Assembly (NCBI GenBank): GCA_008360955.1
Contig: LUCM01000735.1
Span: 187,966 to 251,965, forward strand
DNA from: Fasciolopsis buskii
Lineage: Eukaryota > Platyhelminthes > Trematoda > Plagiorchiida > Fasciolidae
Direction of reading: 5' to 3'
DNA length: 64,000 nt
Shown here piece by piece: positions 35,284 through 47,279 of the stretch. The position numbers and the translations under genes are program-made. A model generated the notes under the pieces. The model was given only the letters and a program-made list of their open reading frames with translations, made no database searches and had not been told where the DNA came from. Position 1 is the stretch's first letter; the number at the start of each line of letters is the position of its first letter.

Positions 35284-35430
35284 TTGACGTAAGGAGTGTA
35301 TCAAAAATCGATAGGCCACATATTGCTTTTTATTGTGAATGATATAATGTTAATAACAAGGCGTTGTTAGTAGAGGTAATTCGGCTATTATTAACATTAT
35401 ATCATTCACAGTAAGAAGCATACCCTCCAT
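35284..35430 (+). mobile_element. foldback element, internally deleted copy
   Basis: Left arm (35334-35356) and right arm (35388-35410) are perfect 23-nt complements beginning TGTGAATGATATAATGTTAA. A 31-base spacer keeps GGCGTTGTTAGTAGAGGTAAT of the longer left arm. The upstream flank (GACGTAAGGAGTGTAT...AATCGAT) matches the flanks of the 47.1 and 54.1 kb elements, so the unit starts before the palindrome. The central part with the CGAAACGTT block seen in the other two copies is missing. It contains no coding sequence. It is non-autonomous and its mobilising enzyme is unknown. Confidence 0.7.
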
Positions 35431-36807
35431 CCAGTTTTACGTTCATCCGAAAAAGTTGGATTACATGAAAACCGCTTTAATATGAAAAACACGTTTACCG
35501 AATTCCAGTAGAGTGAAACAAAGAGCTTCCTGCGGACACATGGGAGCTTCTTGACATTGGCCGCTTTCTTGGGAATGAAAGGAATACTCGGAGTCCATTT
35601 ATCTTCGATCCACTTGTAAGGTTATTTTTTAATTATATTCGCGCCAGAGTGAGTAGTGTTGTTCACATGCACGGGAACTAGAAAGTCGGACAATTTTGTC
35701 GCAGAAATTTCTTTTAGAAATGTCCGTTTTTGAAGTGTTTTGCAGGTCGACACATGTCATTCATTCGTCAACAAAATCAACATATCCTTACACTGAAACG
35801 CTTAGCATCTACTATTATTTGACAGGATAATGTTATTCCCTAGTTCACTATGCAATGAATTCGCATTATACATCTAGTGAAACTTGGGACGTTTAAAACA
35901 TCCAAATTTATCTAGACGATAATGCATGAAATTTGAGTAATAAAATGAGAAAGGACTGCAGACGTGGAATTCTGTCATGGAACTTTCATGTGAACAAAGT
36001 AAATTTGTAATTGCCTTTGGATACGATTGATTTTCATCATGGAAAGCATAGTTTAATCGTTACGCGTGATACAATTGGTGGCCTTGTTTAGTTTAAAATG
36101 ATTGAAACGTTTAGCCAGAAAATTCTAAATCAACCGATGTTTTGAAACTCGTTTCTTATCCTCTACATTATGGTGTCATACGAGCTAACTGCATCTTGCT
36201 CGCTGCTTCACAGTCACGGTTACAATATACAAGAACAGCGCTGCACGCTTGGATGACATTGGCTGAAGTTAAACTTTCATGTAAACCAAGATCTGTCCTA
36301 AAGCAGAATTTTTCCCCTAGTCATCGACCATGGGTATTAGACCCCAATTAAAGCAAAATGCCCCAGTTGACAGCTCACAAATAGAGATGTAATTGTGGGT
36401 GGAATACTCGATAAAATAAGTTCAATTGCTGGACAGGATACTTTGTTATCACAGATGAATTTAAACTAAGCGGACATCTAAGCCCCTTCGAAAAATAGAT
36501 GCGGAATTTTCTTGTTTCGCTAGGGTTTCGTTTTTCATGTTCGGATACGTTTACCTGAACAGCCGAGATGGTCCGTGTTTAACTGGCCTTTATACTGCCT
36601 GCTAACATATATAATAAGGGAACTCTACAAATAAATTCATGGTATTTGTTGATGCATCAATGCATCTAGGAAGTACTAGAGCCCCAAAGATACTAACAAT
36701 GAAAATATTTGAAAGCGTCACAATCAGCAGTAGTGGAAGCCATGTCGTGAATTGTCAGAATGACTAGTCGTACAGTGTCAACTTGCCACTGAAAACCTTG
36801 GAAGCTC

Positions 36808-36990
36808 TCTACATCCTTTTCTTCCTTATTAGGAACCTTAAACAGCGCATATCCATCCACTCAGAACTGCGACACGAAACGGCAACGAATGGCTATGAGT
36901 CGAGCATCTTACTTCGGTTGATTGTCAACAGTTCATCAAACATCATCTCTATACGATGTAAAACCCATATGCATCACTGGATTCGCATGT
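36808..36990 (-). mobile_element. SINE-B family copy (tRNA-derived), diverged
   Basis: Aligns in the same orientation as the 23.7 kb copy. In plus-strand text the shared blocks are TCCTTATTAGGAACCTTA (tail), CAGCGCATATCCATCCACTC (tail/head border), GAATGGCTATGAGTCGAGC (A-box side) and TCAACAGTTCATCAAACATCA (leader). The B box has decayed. An overlapping plus-strand frame of 74 codons is a shadow of this repeat. Confidence 0.55.
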
Positions 36991-36999
36991 CACAAACAT

Positions 37000-39190
37000 T
37001 TAAATGAATCAAATGAACGACCTTTCGGTGAGGATGGTCTTCTCTGTAGGAAGCAAAAACACTGCCCAGAACGAGCACATCTTAGCTTTTTGGTAGAATA
37101 AAAACTGGCCCAACAAGACTTTTGCCTGCGATCACAAACTTAAATCCATCTTGGACAAATTGGTATCGAGGTGAAATTCCACGGTGCGAAGTAGGTTGTC
37201 GAAGGTTGGTAAGGTGAGAAGCACTTTATCTTTAGTGCTTTGTATCGCGCAGACTTGTCGAAATCGATAGCGAGATTCTAGAGGGACAACCAGAGCAGAT
37301 TTGTGCGATCGGGTTATGGTCAGACAGGTGGCATTTCTTTGAAACCAACTTTATATCTGCTCATAAGCGCAATTATTCAACCTCGATAACCAGTTCAAAA
37401 TTCCATCTATAAATGACCTTGAACGGCAACCAAAAATCCGGCAACTCTTTGTACAAAAATGTGGTGATTTGGTTGGGGAATTTTTACACCACACCTTTTT
37501 TGTGAATTCTGTCTAGCCGGGGGAAATTCCTAGAGAATAACAGAGCATAAGTACAAAGCATGCTTTACCAAACGAGAAAGCCCGGAGGACTTCATTTCGT
37601 TTTTTTGAAATTTCACGAGTTTAATGTGTATAATAATAGTTTTGGGTTATTAATATTGGATGTAGGTCAGTTTGAGGGGAACAGTTATCATGTGTCTCGA
37701 TCAATAGCATCCGGAAGATTAGGAAACCTTACACGTTAGTCCATTTCCAAAAGTTTGTCCTCACGGCGAACTAACCTGAACCACGCATAGAATGTGTTTG
37801 GCCCATCCAATCGGCTAAGGTAAATAGTATTCAGATCACAGTTCTCATTCTAGAATGTGATTATGCCATGCAAACATATAGTCTCGTTAACAGTTAACGA
37901 TTCCCAATTAGTGATGTTATTTTTTTTCACTTGAAATTGTCTGTTTTTGATGAAAAAAGATCGATTGAAGACTGCGGATTAAGCTAAAAGGTATGCATAT
38001 TTTTCGTTTTATTTTGTTATGAAAAAGCAAGGGCTTTCTTTCGTCACTGGGCCACAAGGACAAAGTCTCGTGTAACGGGAACAACTGATCGGTACACGTG
38101 GATTTTATGGAACAACGATTTTTTTTTCGCGGCAACCTGCCAAGTATCGGTAGAAGTATTTGTAATGCCATGATCCCATTTGGGATTTTCCATTAGCTGG
38201 CTGCGAAACTGATTTGAAAGAATCAAATCACTTCGGACTTAATCAAACGCTTGACTATTCAAAATTTCTGTCTAGATTTCCTTTGTATGGCTAAAATTCC
38301 TTGTTTGGTTGTCCTTGGATGATAACTGCTAAAACGTACCGCGTATATACATGTGTGCGATTGTTATTACCTTTCCTTGGTCACTTTCGATTAGTCGCGT
38401 GTGAACAACATGAAACCCGGTTTATGCGTCACGAGAAAGTCAGAGGAAAAAGTTGGTTACTTGAATCAATAAGGTGATGTTTGCAAACAGACAAACCCAT
38501 TGGCTTCACCCGTCCCAAATGCCAATTTATTGTCCCAAATTCCCAAATGCCTTTATTTAGCCCCGACCAACAAACGGAAAGTGGTGAGGTTCAACAAATC
38601 CTTTGGCCTATATCAGTTTTACACTTATCTTATGACTTTCTCGGTCCCTGGAGGGCTGACATGGCGTTTCTGAGAAATGGCTGCAAATAAACGGCTGCAT
38701 TTTTTTGTTTCTTTCTCCATTTTGATTGTCCCTGCTTGTGACATATATTTGAGTATTTGCAAAAATTTGCGAATAAATTTTTCGGACGGGATTCCCACCT
38801 CGAAATACTCCTTGTCAACCTTTGGTACAAGATATTGTCAGATTTTTCAGAGGCAACCAAGGCGATGTGTGATTTCTGCTGTCCCATGGAAACCTTATTT
38901 GATTTGTACCGCCGTATCTCCTTCTAGGTACTGAAAGCTCTAAGGAGACGAGAGAAACACTACTACAAATTCCGTAGTAAGACACGAATGCGACACACTT
39001 CCATTCTAACAAAAACTTAAATCAAACGTAAAGACACGAAATTCAACAGTCAGCTATTGAATGGTAACTGGGACACAGTTCTATGGCAAGGTATTCGATT
39101 GTTGTATGGAAAGAAAGAGACATGAAAGGTACTGCGGATGTCGACGGCATTATTCTAGCTCACACTCATCGTTCTACTAATGCACTCCGA
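37000..39190. other. noncoding, no gene recognised
   Basis: Includes an AAGCACT/AGTGCTT hairpin near 37.21-37.24 kb. A stretch at 38.63-38.93 kb is open on both strands. Its plus-strand ATG frame starts with a signal-peptide-like segment (MAANKRLHFFVSFSILIVPA) and ends at a GTACTG donor-like step. The antisense frame is equally open, so neither is called. Confidence 0.4.
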
Positions 39191-39194
39191 TAAT

Positions 39195-40681
39195 TCTAGC
39201 ACAGGACGATGACATGACGGTAACAGGTCTTTATACGGCAGAGGTGTTTGAGATCCTCCCTTCACCACTAAAATTACCAAAGGAGTTGATCCTGACAGTT
39301 CATCATTAGCTCTTTTAAGGCATGGTGCTGTGGTCTTGACTAATGCATCCACTTTTCTGATTAACAAATGATTAAGATCTCTTTCTATCCCTAACTAATA
39401 GAGACCCATCTTTATCGTTCCCATCCTAACACTTTTGCCTGATTGACCTACCGTCTTCCGATCTTAAACTGACAGAGCGTTTTGTGCCTAATCCTCCTTG
39501 TGACGCCTGTCGGTTCGCCTATGAATCTAACAGGTCCAATTCGTATGCTACCGCATCCCCAATTCATCATATTTGCAAGCCTTTAGACGCGAGAGTACGT
39601 TGCGCTTTCCTAGACTATTCGTCTGCACGCGATGCGGTTCCACGGTCTTCTTTACTTCATAAAGTGCAAACTTTCGTTTGTCTTACGCCTTTATTGGCAT
39701 GGGTGCTTGATTACTTTACTATCCGAACCCAGTGCACACGACTGGGCGATTAAACGCGAAAACCGTTGGTTAACGGCTTAATTGTGCTTCAGGGTGCTGT
39801 TCTTTTACCGTACTTCTCTCCGTGCATCAGTAACTTATCTGCTGCTTCCCCTTGTCATCTGCTTAAAAATGCTGACACTACTCATCTCTCTCAAGCCGTT
39901 TCGAACAACGATGTCTTTCAAACGTTTTCCAACAACTGACCTTCTATCTACGATTTCTCTGCACAAGGTTGTTTAAATCTCAACCCATCTAAATGCTCCC
40001 AATGTCTGGTCTCTGACTCGCTCTCTCGGTCAGCATATCCATCCGAAACGTCTTTCATCAACTCAGAAACACTTACCAGAGTTGACTCTGTGAAACATTT
40101 AGGAGTTACTGTTGCCAAAGTCTCCAGTGGACTAATTACAGTTCCGGCTACGTTAATAATCTCCGACGGTTGTCATTTCAAATCAGAAGACTGTAGCACT
40201 ACAAGGTGAAAGAAAGCACCACCTCCCATTTTGTATACCAATAATTTTCCAACCCTCTTTTCACTTCGGTTCTCCGGTTATTTCTGCAGGCTTCCTCGAA
40301 AAAGACTTTCAAATTTTCCGCCCGAGACTTTCAGTTATTAGCCGTCTCTCTATCGTGCCACTAAACGAGTTGTTCATTAATCTACGTAACCAGCACCCAT
40401 CCCCATGGTAAAAATTTACTCACAGAATACATTCAGATCCCACACAGCCTCTGCACAACGATCTTTCAAAGTGCTGTTCTCGTATTTCAATAAAACCTGC
40501 TTTTCGTTCCATGCACCCAAGAACCAATATCTATAAGAACTCCACAGTTCCATATTTAGCATGTGTCTTGACGAACCGTGACCGCGTTTCAGCCAATTTC
40601 CTGAGAAACCTATCAAAAGCGCTCAAATCATTCCTCATTTCTTGCAAGATAATGACCGAAACTATTTTTATTCTCCCGTAG
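39195..40681 (+). pseudogene. CR1/Jockey-like LINE reverse transcriptase, decayed
   Basis: Remnant of the RT domain and C-terminal part of a non-LTR retrotransposon ORF2, which copies its own RNA at a nicked target site. Blocks in order across shifting frames: VFEILPSPLK; ITKGVDPDSSSLALLRHGAV; RPIFIVPILTLLPD; CRFAYESNRS; VRCAFLDYSSARDAVPR with the motif A aspartate (39613-39615); YFTIRTQCTRLGD; LIVLQGAVLLPY; LLKNADTTHLS, where YADD is expected and only the first Asp remains (39874-39876); CLNLNPSKC; VKHLGVTV; LRRLSFQIRRL; AGFLEKDFQIF; FRSMHPRTNIYKNSTVPYLA; SANFLRNLS. In-frame stops occur at 39751 and 39937, and frameshifts near 39270, 39440 and 40125. The endonuclease half is absent, so this is a 5'-truncated dead copy. 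The block order is typical of CR1-like elements in animals. Confidence 0.88.
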
Positions 40682-40684
40682 GGT

Positions 40685-41915
40685 TTTTGACTGGAGTGCT
40701 GCGTTTTGCTTGCAACGGTATGTACAAAACAACACAGTATTTAATGTTAGATATTTTAAAATATATTTTCCCAAGCTGGGATCACGTGACCGGTCGTTAA
40801 ATCATTATTCACTGTTCTTCGCTTTATTTCAGCCTGCATGAATTTGGAAGATTTTATCGGCATATTTTAATAATATTACAGCAACTGTACTCTAAAGATT
40901 GGCCCATGTCACACGGACAAGAAGTATGTTCCCATTATCATGTCCCATTTTTCCACTCCAGTTTTACGCTTATGTCATTACATGAACGCGTATTAGCATG
41001 TCGTTTTCTGATTGGATGATTTGCCAACCGTGTGAGTAGGGTTTTCACTATTCAGACATCAGAATCTGATTTTTCCCGAGAGGTTTGCTCACCGGCATAA
41101 TCTTATTGGCCGCTGGGAGGTGTAGAATAGAATACTTTTATATTTCCATTATGACGAATGAACAGCAATGGGAAGTTTCGTTGCACAAAAACTGCCTGTT
41201 CCCACAACACGAAATTGTTTGTGAAAACTGCAGACCAGTATCTGCAGGGGACCTGTATTTTGTAAATGTTTCCGCCTATTGGCAAAAAATTCTGCCTAAC
41301 TTTGGATCGGACCTATGCTTACTCTGTGATATTCTGTAAACAAACGCTTGGGGTAAGTTCTTGGACACAATGTTTTGCACCATGTCTATTTTGGAAAATC
41401 ATTTATCCAAATGACTCGGTAATTTTGGTCGTCAGGTCGCTGTTCACAGCGCCCAAGTCTAATGGCATTGCAAGGTTTCAAATAGTTTTGTTGTAATCAA
41501 ACAGTCACCGGTTTCTGTCAAATTCGGCAAACACAATACTTGCAACATTGAAAGTTTCCCCTGGGCAATTCATTCTGGAAGTCCATTATCAAAAACCGAG
41601 AAGATGGTGACAGGCATGCAGCAACCAAAGTCGATGGCAAACTCAGATGTGAATAATAAATAACAATAAAAAAAATAACGGTGGTTTCCACACGTCCTTC
41701 TCCACCCACGCCGATTTAAGCGATGGTTCCACCGTTTTATTTTTTGTAAATTACGAATGGGTTTCGAAAAAAAATAATATGGGAAGACAGGATGATAAAC
41801 AATTTCGGAATAGGATGATGTAAGCACGTCTCTCTTGCATCTATTTTAAGAACAAAGAATGTAAGAAATTACTAGCAGCGAAGTTATCGCATCTTCCGTG
41901 ACAAACGTTTAACAC
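40685..41915. other. LINE 3' flank and noncoding sequence
   Basis: The first few hundred bases may be 3' untranslated sequence of the LINE, but I cannot see a defined tail repeat or poly(A). Frames reaching 85 codons at 41.1-41.8 kb are on both strands and look random. Confidence 0.4.
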
Positions 41916-41916
41916 A

Positions 41917-42079
41917 CTTGGGGTTGTTTAGCCCGTTAAAATCGTGGCGTTCGGATTAGAAAATCGCGCGGCTCAAATCCTCTCACCAACGCTCAGTTTC
42001 CCCCTTGGCAGCCCTCCGTTGGCTAAGGGCTCTCTCCTGAAAATGCTATCATTTCATTAATGTAGAAAGCAAAACAGAG
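41917..42079 (+). mobile_element. SINE-A family copy (tRNA-derived), old
   Basis: Diverged but collinear with the good copies: TTTAGCCCGTTAAAATCGTGGCGTT on the A-box side, GGCTCAAATCCTCTC at the B box (normally GGTTCGAATCCTCC), TCAGTTTCCCCCTTGGCAGCCCTC in the body, CTCCTGAAAATG and ATTTCATTAATG in the tail, then an A-rich end. Several indels separate it from the 25.5 kb copy. Confidence 0.65.
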
Positions 42080-42084
42080 ATGAA

Positions 42085-45000
42085 AACAAACATTGTTGTG
42101 CTATTTTGGAAATGTTCAGAAGCCTGCTCTGGATTCTGTCATCACAAAGATTTTCGCAAAATTTTTGTTCAGAGTGCTTATCATTTTCTTCACCTAACTT
42201 GCCTGAAGATGTTTAACACTGTCCCTTCTGGAAGATACGTTGGCACAGATTTGACAAAATGTATACGATATCAGTCTGCAACACAGTACCAATTAATAGT
42301 ACCTTGTTGTTAGATCACCAAGTACGAAGAAAACACTGGCAACTGTGTGGTTTGTGCTAGGTTTATCAGCATGACGCGAACATTTTGAAATGCGATAAAA
42401 GTGGTTTGAATATTTCCAAAACCTAGTTCACTTTTGGACAATTAAACATTCTTTCGGCCTCAGTAAATGTTACCCATCATCATTGGTGGTTCGTAGTAGA
42501 TTTTGTCGCAGGTCACCTGACCCTTTAATGCCTAGTGAAATCTTACTTCCTACTTTGGACCGTATGAAGTAATTTTTTTTTGCCAAGCACGAAACCATGA
42601 AAACAAATAGCGCTAAATTATGTTACCATTATCTTTGCATGTCAGTATTCATCTGATATTTTGAAAGCAGGTTCGCGTGTTTCCCTAATAATCCATTTTT
42701 CACGTAACCAAATAGGCACAATTTGAGTTCAATATAAACAAACCGAAAATGGACTGTAGCGTATGAGAAAGAGTTGCTCGGTTAGTTCAAGCAGACTAAC
42801 AGTGCAACAATCGTGCAACAATAAAATTCCTCTCGGGGCCTCAAAGATTTAAAGATTCAAAACGGAAAACTGGAAGATTTTCGTAAAACAAGACTTCAAG
42901 ATGTAACGACCTAGTTCGTTTGGACTGGTTTGAGTTCCATTCGGGAATCAGGGCAGAGCTGTATGTTACCGGCTGAATCCCTAGGTTGTGTAAAACAGAA
43001 CGAACACCTTTTCGATGGTTATCCTTGGGTAATTTTGAGCCCGGGCTCCACGAGCGATGGACCTTACAAGATCAGTTGTATTGTTGGATGTACAGTGGGG
43101 TTTCGCCTAAAAAGCATTCTCCGTGAGAGATACTGACGGCACTAAACATGGCTAGCTAGGCCGGTCATCGGAACAGATTCGTTGCCCATCGTTCTGAACC
43201 AATGACCAAACAAGGCTTGCCTACGCTAGACTGGATGACGGAACAGTAGAGCAGTCCACACAGCTGGAAGGAGGGTCTGGAAAAGTTGACGTGTGGTGAT
43301 TTCTAAAGGGAAATCACTTATCCCTTCCTCTTGCTCTCGCATTATGTTCGTACTTTCGCCAAGGTCCCGAGGATAAAAGCACAACAGAAAAATTAGTGCA
43401 ACATTAAGCTGTTCATCTCCACAAGGCACGAAGGCACGGACGCACTGCGTGCAATAATCCACAAGTTAGCTAGGCTAAGTTGCACTGCAATTAGCTTTAC
43501 TGTCTAGCTGTTTATGCACCACCTTTAAAACGATTCTCACCAAAATATCTGATGATATGCAATAATAACAATAAACAATAATAATATTTCTAGGGTTCCA
43601 ATCAAGTAGGATTTTTCTATTGTCCGATTACAATCGAATCCTGATTGAAATGCGCGCAGTCATAACCGTTGTTCTTAGTGCCCAGGGAAATCAGAATTGT
43701 AAACGTTCAAATTAAATCATACGGAGCCACAAAGAAGCTACTTCCAGGGAATACAATGGACGAAATTGCTTCTGTTAAGTGTATTCCGTTTCCTTAGTCA
43801 GAGCAATTGAAAGAAATTAGCCATAAAACTTATTGAATTAATTAACAACCTATACAGGAACATAAAATTTTAAGCTAGTGACGAGCTAACGAGAATGCGT
43901 GCAACCGGTGTCTCGTGGTTCTTAGGTGAATAAAATTACTCAATCGGTAGGTGTATAGGTTACACAATTGCCCTCTGCTTGGGTTGTCAAAGAAATCACA
44001 AAAAGGTTAAAAAAAATTGTTCACAAAGTGGAAACAGGTTGAAACTTCTCATTAAATAAACTGGAAATTTTGAATGCACGTTCAGGGTGAAGAAGTTAAC
44101 CAGAATCAGTGTTGCAGGGGTTTGCTTGTTTGAACGGCTTGACGACGGATGAGCAAAAACTGACATTTAGTTACCGTCGAATAAGATCAGTCAGCCTCTA
44201 GGTGACATCATACAGACTGTTATCCTCGCATTGTTGATGGAAAACGCTAACCCGACTAAATTTTCACAGTTTGCTGTTCACGAACACACGCGAAATAGAC
44301 AGCAATCCTGAAATCAAGTGATCCGGTTGAATTGCACAGTTTGAATGCACTTATTAAGATGGTTTCAGCACTTTTTCGTTGATTATGTGTATTCAATTAG
44401 ACTGGGGATCTCGTGCTTTGCACAAACTCGAGTGGTTTAAAGGACTGACCAAAGTACATTTGAGGCTGATTTATTCATTTCAAAGCGTTTAGAATGATCA
44501 ACTACAAGTTTAAGTAAAACTTTTTAATTTAGTTAGTTTTCCTGGGTTTGTAAATTACTAATAATTTAGTGAAAGGGGAACTTTAAAAATTAGTATCAAT
44601 TTTTGGTTTATCCGTCATAGTTTCGACAGAAATGAGTCGGGGTCACGCATACTTCTATCAGGTCGTCCATGGATGATGTCATTGCTCTTAGTTGCGTGAA
44701 TTCCTTTTCTCTTTAGCATTACATATGAATAGATGAGAAATACAAGGGAAAATTTTCACTCGATTCAACCACGTTGCTTGTCAAACCAGTGACCAGGTAA
44801 GATGAATTTGTCAAATTCAATCCCGATTCGAAACGTCATCAAAGAAATGAAACACACATGGCTACTTGCATTTTTTCCTAACTTTTACAGAAGTGTCATA
44901 ATGCTATTTGCTTGCAGCCTTGAGTGAAACACCCAGGGGTATATAAACTCTTTTGTCTCTTTCTCTGACTATTCGTGATTGAAATCATTTTAGAGGTATC

Positions 45001-45950
45001 ATACACGAGTCGGCTTGTAGGCTATCGGCACACATCACTTGTTATGGAAATCATCTATTTACAGGGAACATTTTGTTGTGGTAAAGAAAAACCTTTCCAA
45101 GTTGTAGTCGTTGGTTCACTTCATTCTTGATTTTTCATTTAATTAAACTAAAATTCTAACATAATGCCTAAGCTCTTGACTGCAAACATGACACTTATCC
45201 ATGAACTAAAATGTGTTTTCAAGCCTTTGCGACCTGAATTTCGGTCATCTGTTGCACACATGTCAAAATAATCTACCTGCTGGTTGCTCCGGGCAACGGT
45301 TTTTTCATTGAAAGACGAAAAACTCACTTTCGAGTTCAAGGTCAGCTCGCAGTTTACAAACTGTAAGCCACGGGCCACATTTGGCGAACACGACTCGGCT
45401 ATCATCTGAGTCGACTAATTTGACATAAAATTTTCATCTTTTATCGACAGCCAAATCCACATTTGAAATGAGAATTACAGAACAGCAAATGGGAACATGA
45501 GAACTCGACTGAATTGCTGAGAGATAAAAACAGAATTGAACTTTTTTGACCGACAAATACAAATGACGTGTATTTTTTTAATCCTTACTTTGACCAGTCA
45601 TTGAGTTTGTTTTTGCTGTTGCTTTCCTTTCTAGTGTCTCGGTCAACAGCCATTTTCTTTTTACTCTTTGCTTGATTTATTAATCAGACTAAAATATAAG
45701 TCATCCTTAGGGCAGGTGGTCGAATTTAGCAGGTTACCTTATGCGAAATGTGACCAAGGGTACAGGGATTTGGATACCGGATTTTCCGGTTGAAATGGCT
45801 TTTTGTTGATCAGCATCGAAAACGTTCTGGCTTCCATTTTACCAGCTGCGTGGACCAGTGTTTATGCTTTTTCTATATGACGTGATAGGACCGGAAAGAG
45901 TAGCTTGTAATACATGGATGGTGTATGGATGAACAATGGACCGAAACTTT
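42085..45950. other. noncoding, no gene recognised
   Basis: No transposon protein or structured repeat seen. There is a short AATAATAACAATAA-type run near 43.56-43.59 kb. Frames stay at or below 85 codons. Confidence 0.5.
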
Positions 45951-45954
45951 CCAG

Positions 45955-46012
45955 GAATTACATGATCGGTTCCACGGCTATTGTCACTCATCTGCCATGC
46001 GGACCCGATAAT
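45955..46012 (-). ncRNA. decayed hammerhead ribozyme copy
   Basis: Minus-strand sequence aligns to the 60.5 kb hammerhead at 28 of 37 core positions without gaps (45964-46000 against 60494-60530). The core is broken: CUGACGA has become CAGAUGA (conserved U4 lost) and GAAA has become GGAA. GAUC stands where ACCGGUC closed stem III and supplied the cleavage site. Flanking bases also resemble the 60.5 kb locus (TGGATG...GAACAA on one side), so both derive from the same repeat. Self-cleavage is not expected. Confidence 0.6.
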
Positions 46013-46014
46013 AT

Positions 46015-47005
46015 TCTGTCATGTTATCTAGATAAAATTTAACATCGATGAAGACTGCCTGGAACTTACATGACATCCTATTGGTAAAATGCATAAATGT
46101 TTTCTTTTATATTTCTGGATATATTAGGAATAATGACAGAAAATAAAGTGATTATTGTCCCATTTATTGACTATTGGTTTTTCTGGTAAAACTGTCGAGC
46201 TGCTGGGATGTGTGAATGAATTCACCGGAAGCCGGATAACTCGAATAACATGGAACAAGCAACGCGTGCTCGATGGCAGCTGCGTGCCCAAATCGGGGGA
46301 AAAATGTCTAAGCTGCCCACTTTTTGCTGCTCATGTGCCTCAACCCGTTACCACTCCCGGATGGTTACTCATCAGGTTCCCTTATGTTTTCCACATTGTT
46401 TATCAAAGTCTCGGGATTATTGATGAAGTTTCATTTGGTTTATTGGGCATCATGGTTTCTCTGCTCGGATCCCAGTGATAGTTTCACGTAAATTCAGTCA
46501 GTGAACTGTAGACCTGTTAAATAATAATTTTTTTATCTCACCCATGCGAAAAATGTGGCCTACAAATTTACACTCCAATGGTGATTATGAATATACAGAC
46601 ATTCCATAAAGATGCGAGTTGTCCCCGAACTGGGTCAGTGTCCTATTATCAAATCGCGCAGGAATATAATAATGTCTAACAGACGATGAACACGGTAAGA
46701 CTGCGAAATCCACTTTAATATCAGCAGTCAATAAGCGTAAGAATTATCATCTAATTTATCCGCCTACATTCATGAAAATGTCATTGCTGATCAAGAAAAG
46801 AATACATTCAGCCCGAATTACTTCGCACGCGGGCTACTCGCCTCCGCTGGACCATCGAATATTCTGTTGGACAAACATAACCGTTTGTTCACTGTATACG
46901 CACGTTTCCATGCGTATGCATCAAATTAGCAACAGGTATGCCGTAGTGATTGCAATAAACCTTCGACTGCTGCGTGCATAAAAAACCGTTGCACTTCGAG
47001 TCATC
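46015..47005. other. noncoding, no gene recognised
   Basis: A 107-codon plus frame (46155-46478) is present but shows no domain. Nothing else was recognised between the hammerhead relic and the foldback element. Confidence 0.45.
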
Positions 47006-47007
47006 AG

Positions 47008-47275
47008 GACCAAATGATGTAAGGGGTATGCCGAAAAAGCGATGCGTCATGTTTTGGTTTTAAATGTAAATGATATAGTGTTAATAACACAGCGTTGTTG
47101 GTAAATGTAATGTGCCAACGTTTCGACTACCGTGGGTAGTCTTTTTCAAGGCACATTTTGCAATGAAATTGAGAAAGACTACCCACGGTAGTCGAAACAT
47201 TGGCACATTACATCTACCAACAACCCTGTGTTTGTAACATTAAATCATTCACAATTAGCACTTTCAGTTATTGAG
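47008..47275 (+). mobile_element. foldback element with 80-nt inverted arms
   Basis: Left arm 47066-47149 and right arm 47169-47252 are imperfect complements separated by only about 20 bases. Both carry GTAGTCGAAAC(G/A)TTGGCACATTAC in one reading or its complement in the other. Outer ends are GTAAATGATATAGTG and CATTAAATCATTCAC. The upstream flank (CCAAATGATGTAAGG...TTTGGTTTTAAATG) is shared with the 54.1 kb copy. Compared with that copy the centre is deleted. Each arm can fold as a 7-bp hairpin (GACUACC/GGUAGUC, loop CAC) between UUGAAAAA and GAAACGUU. No coding sequence. Confidence 0.75.
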
Positions 47276-47279
47276 GCAC

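Noticed and set aside
38677..38934. ATG frame with signal-peptide-like start
   Set aside because: The antisense frame over the same bases is equally open, and neither strand shows homology or a complete gene structure.
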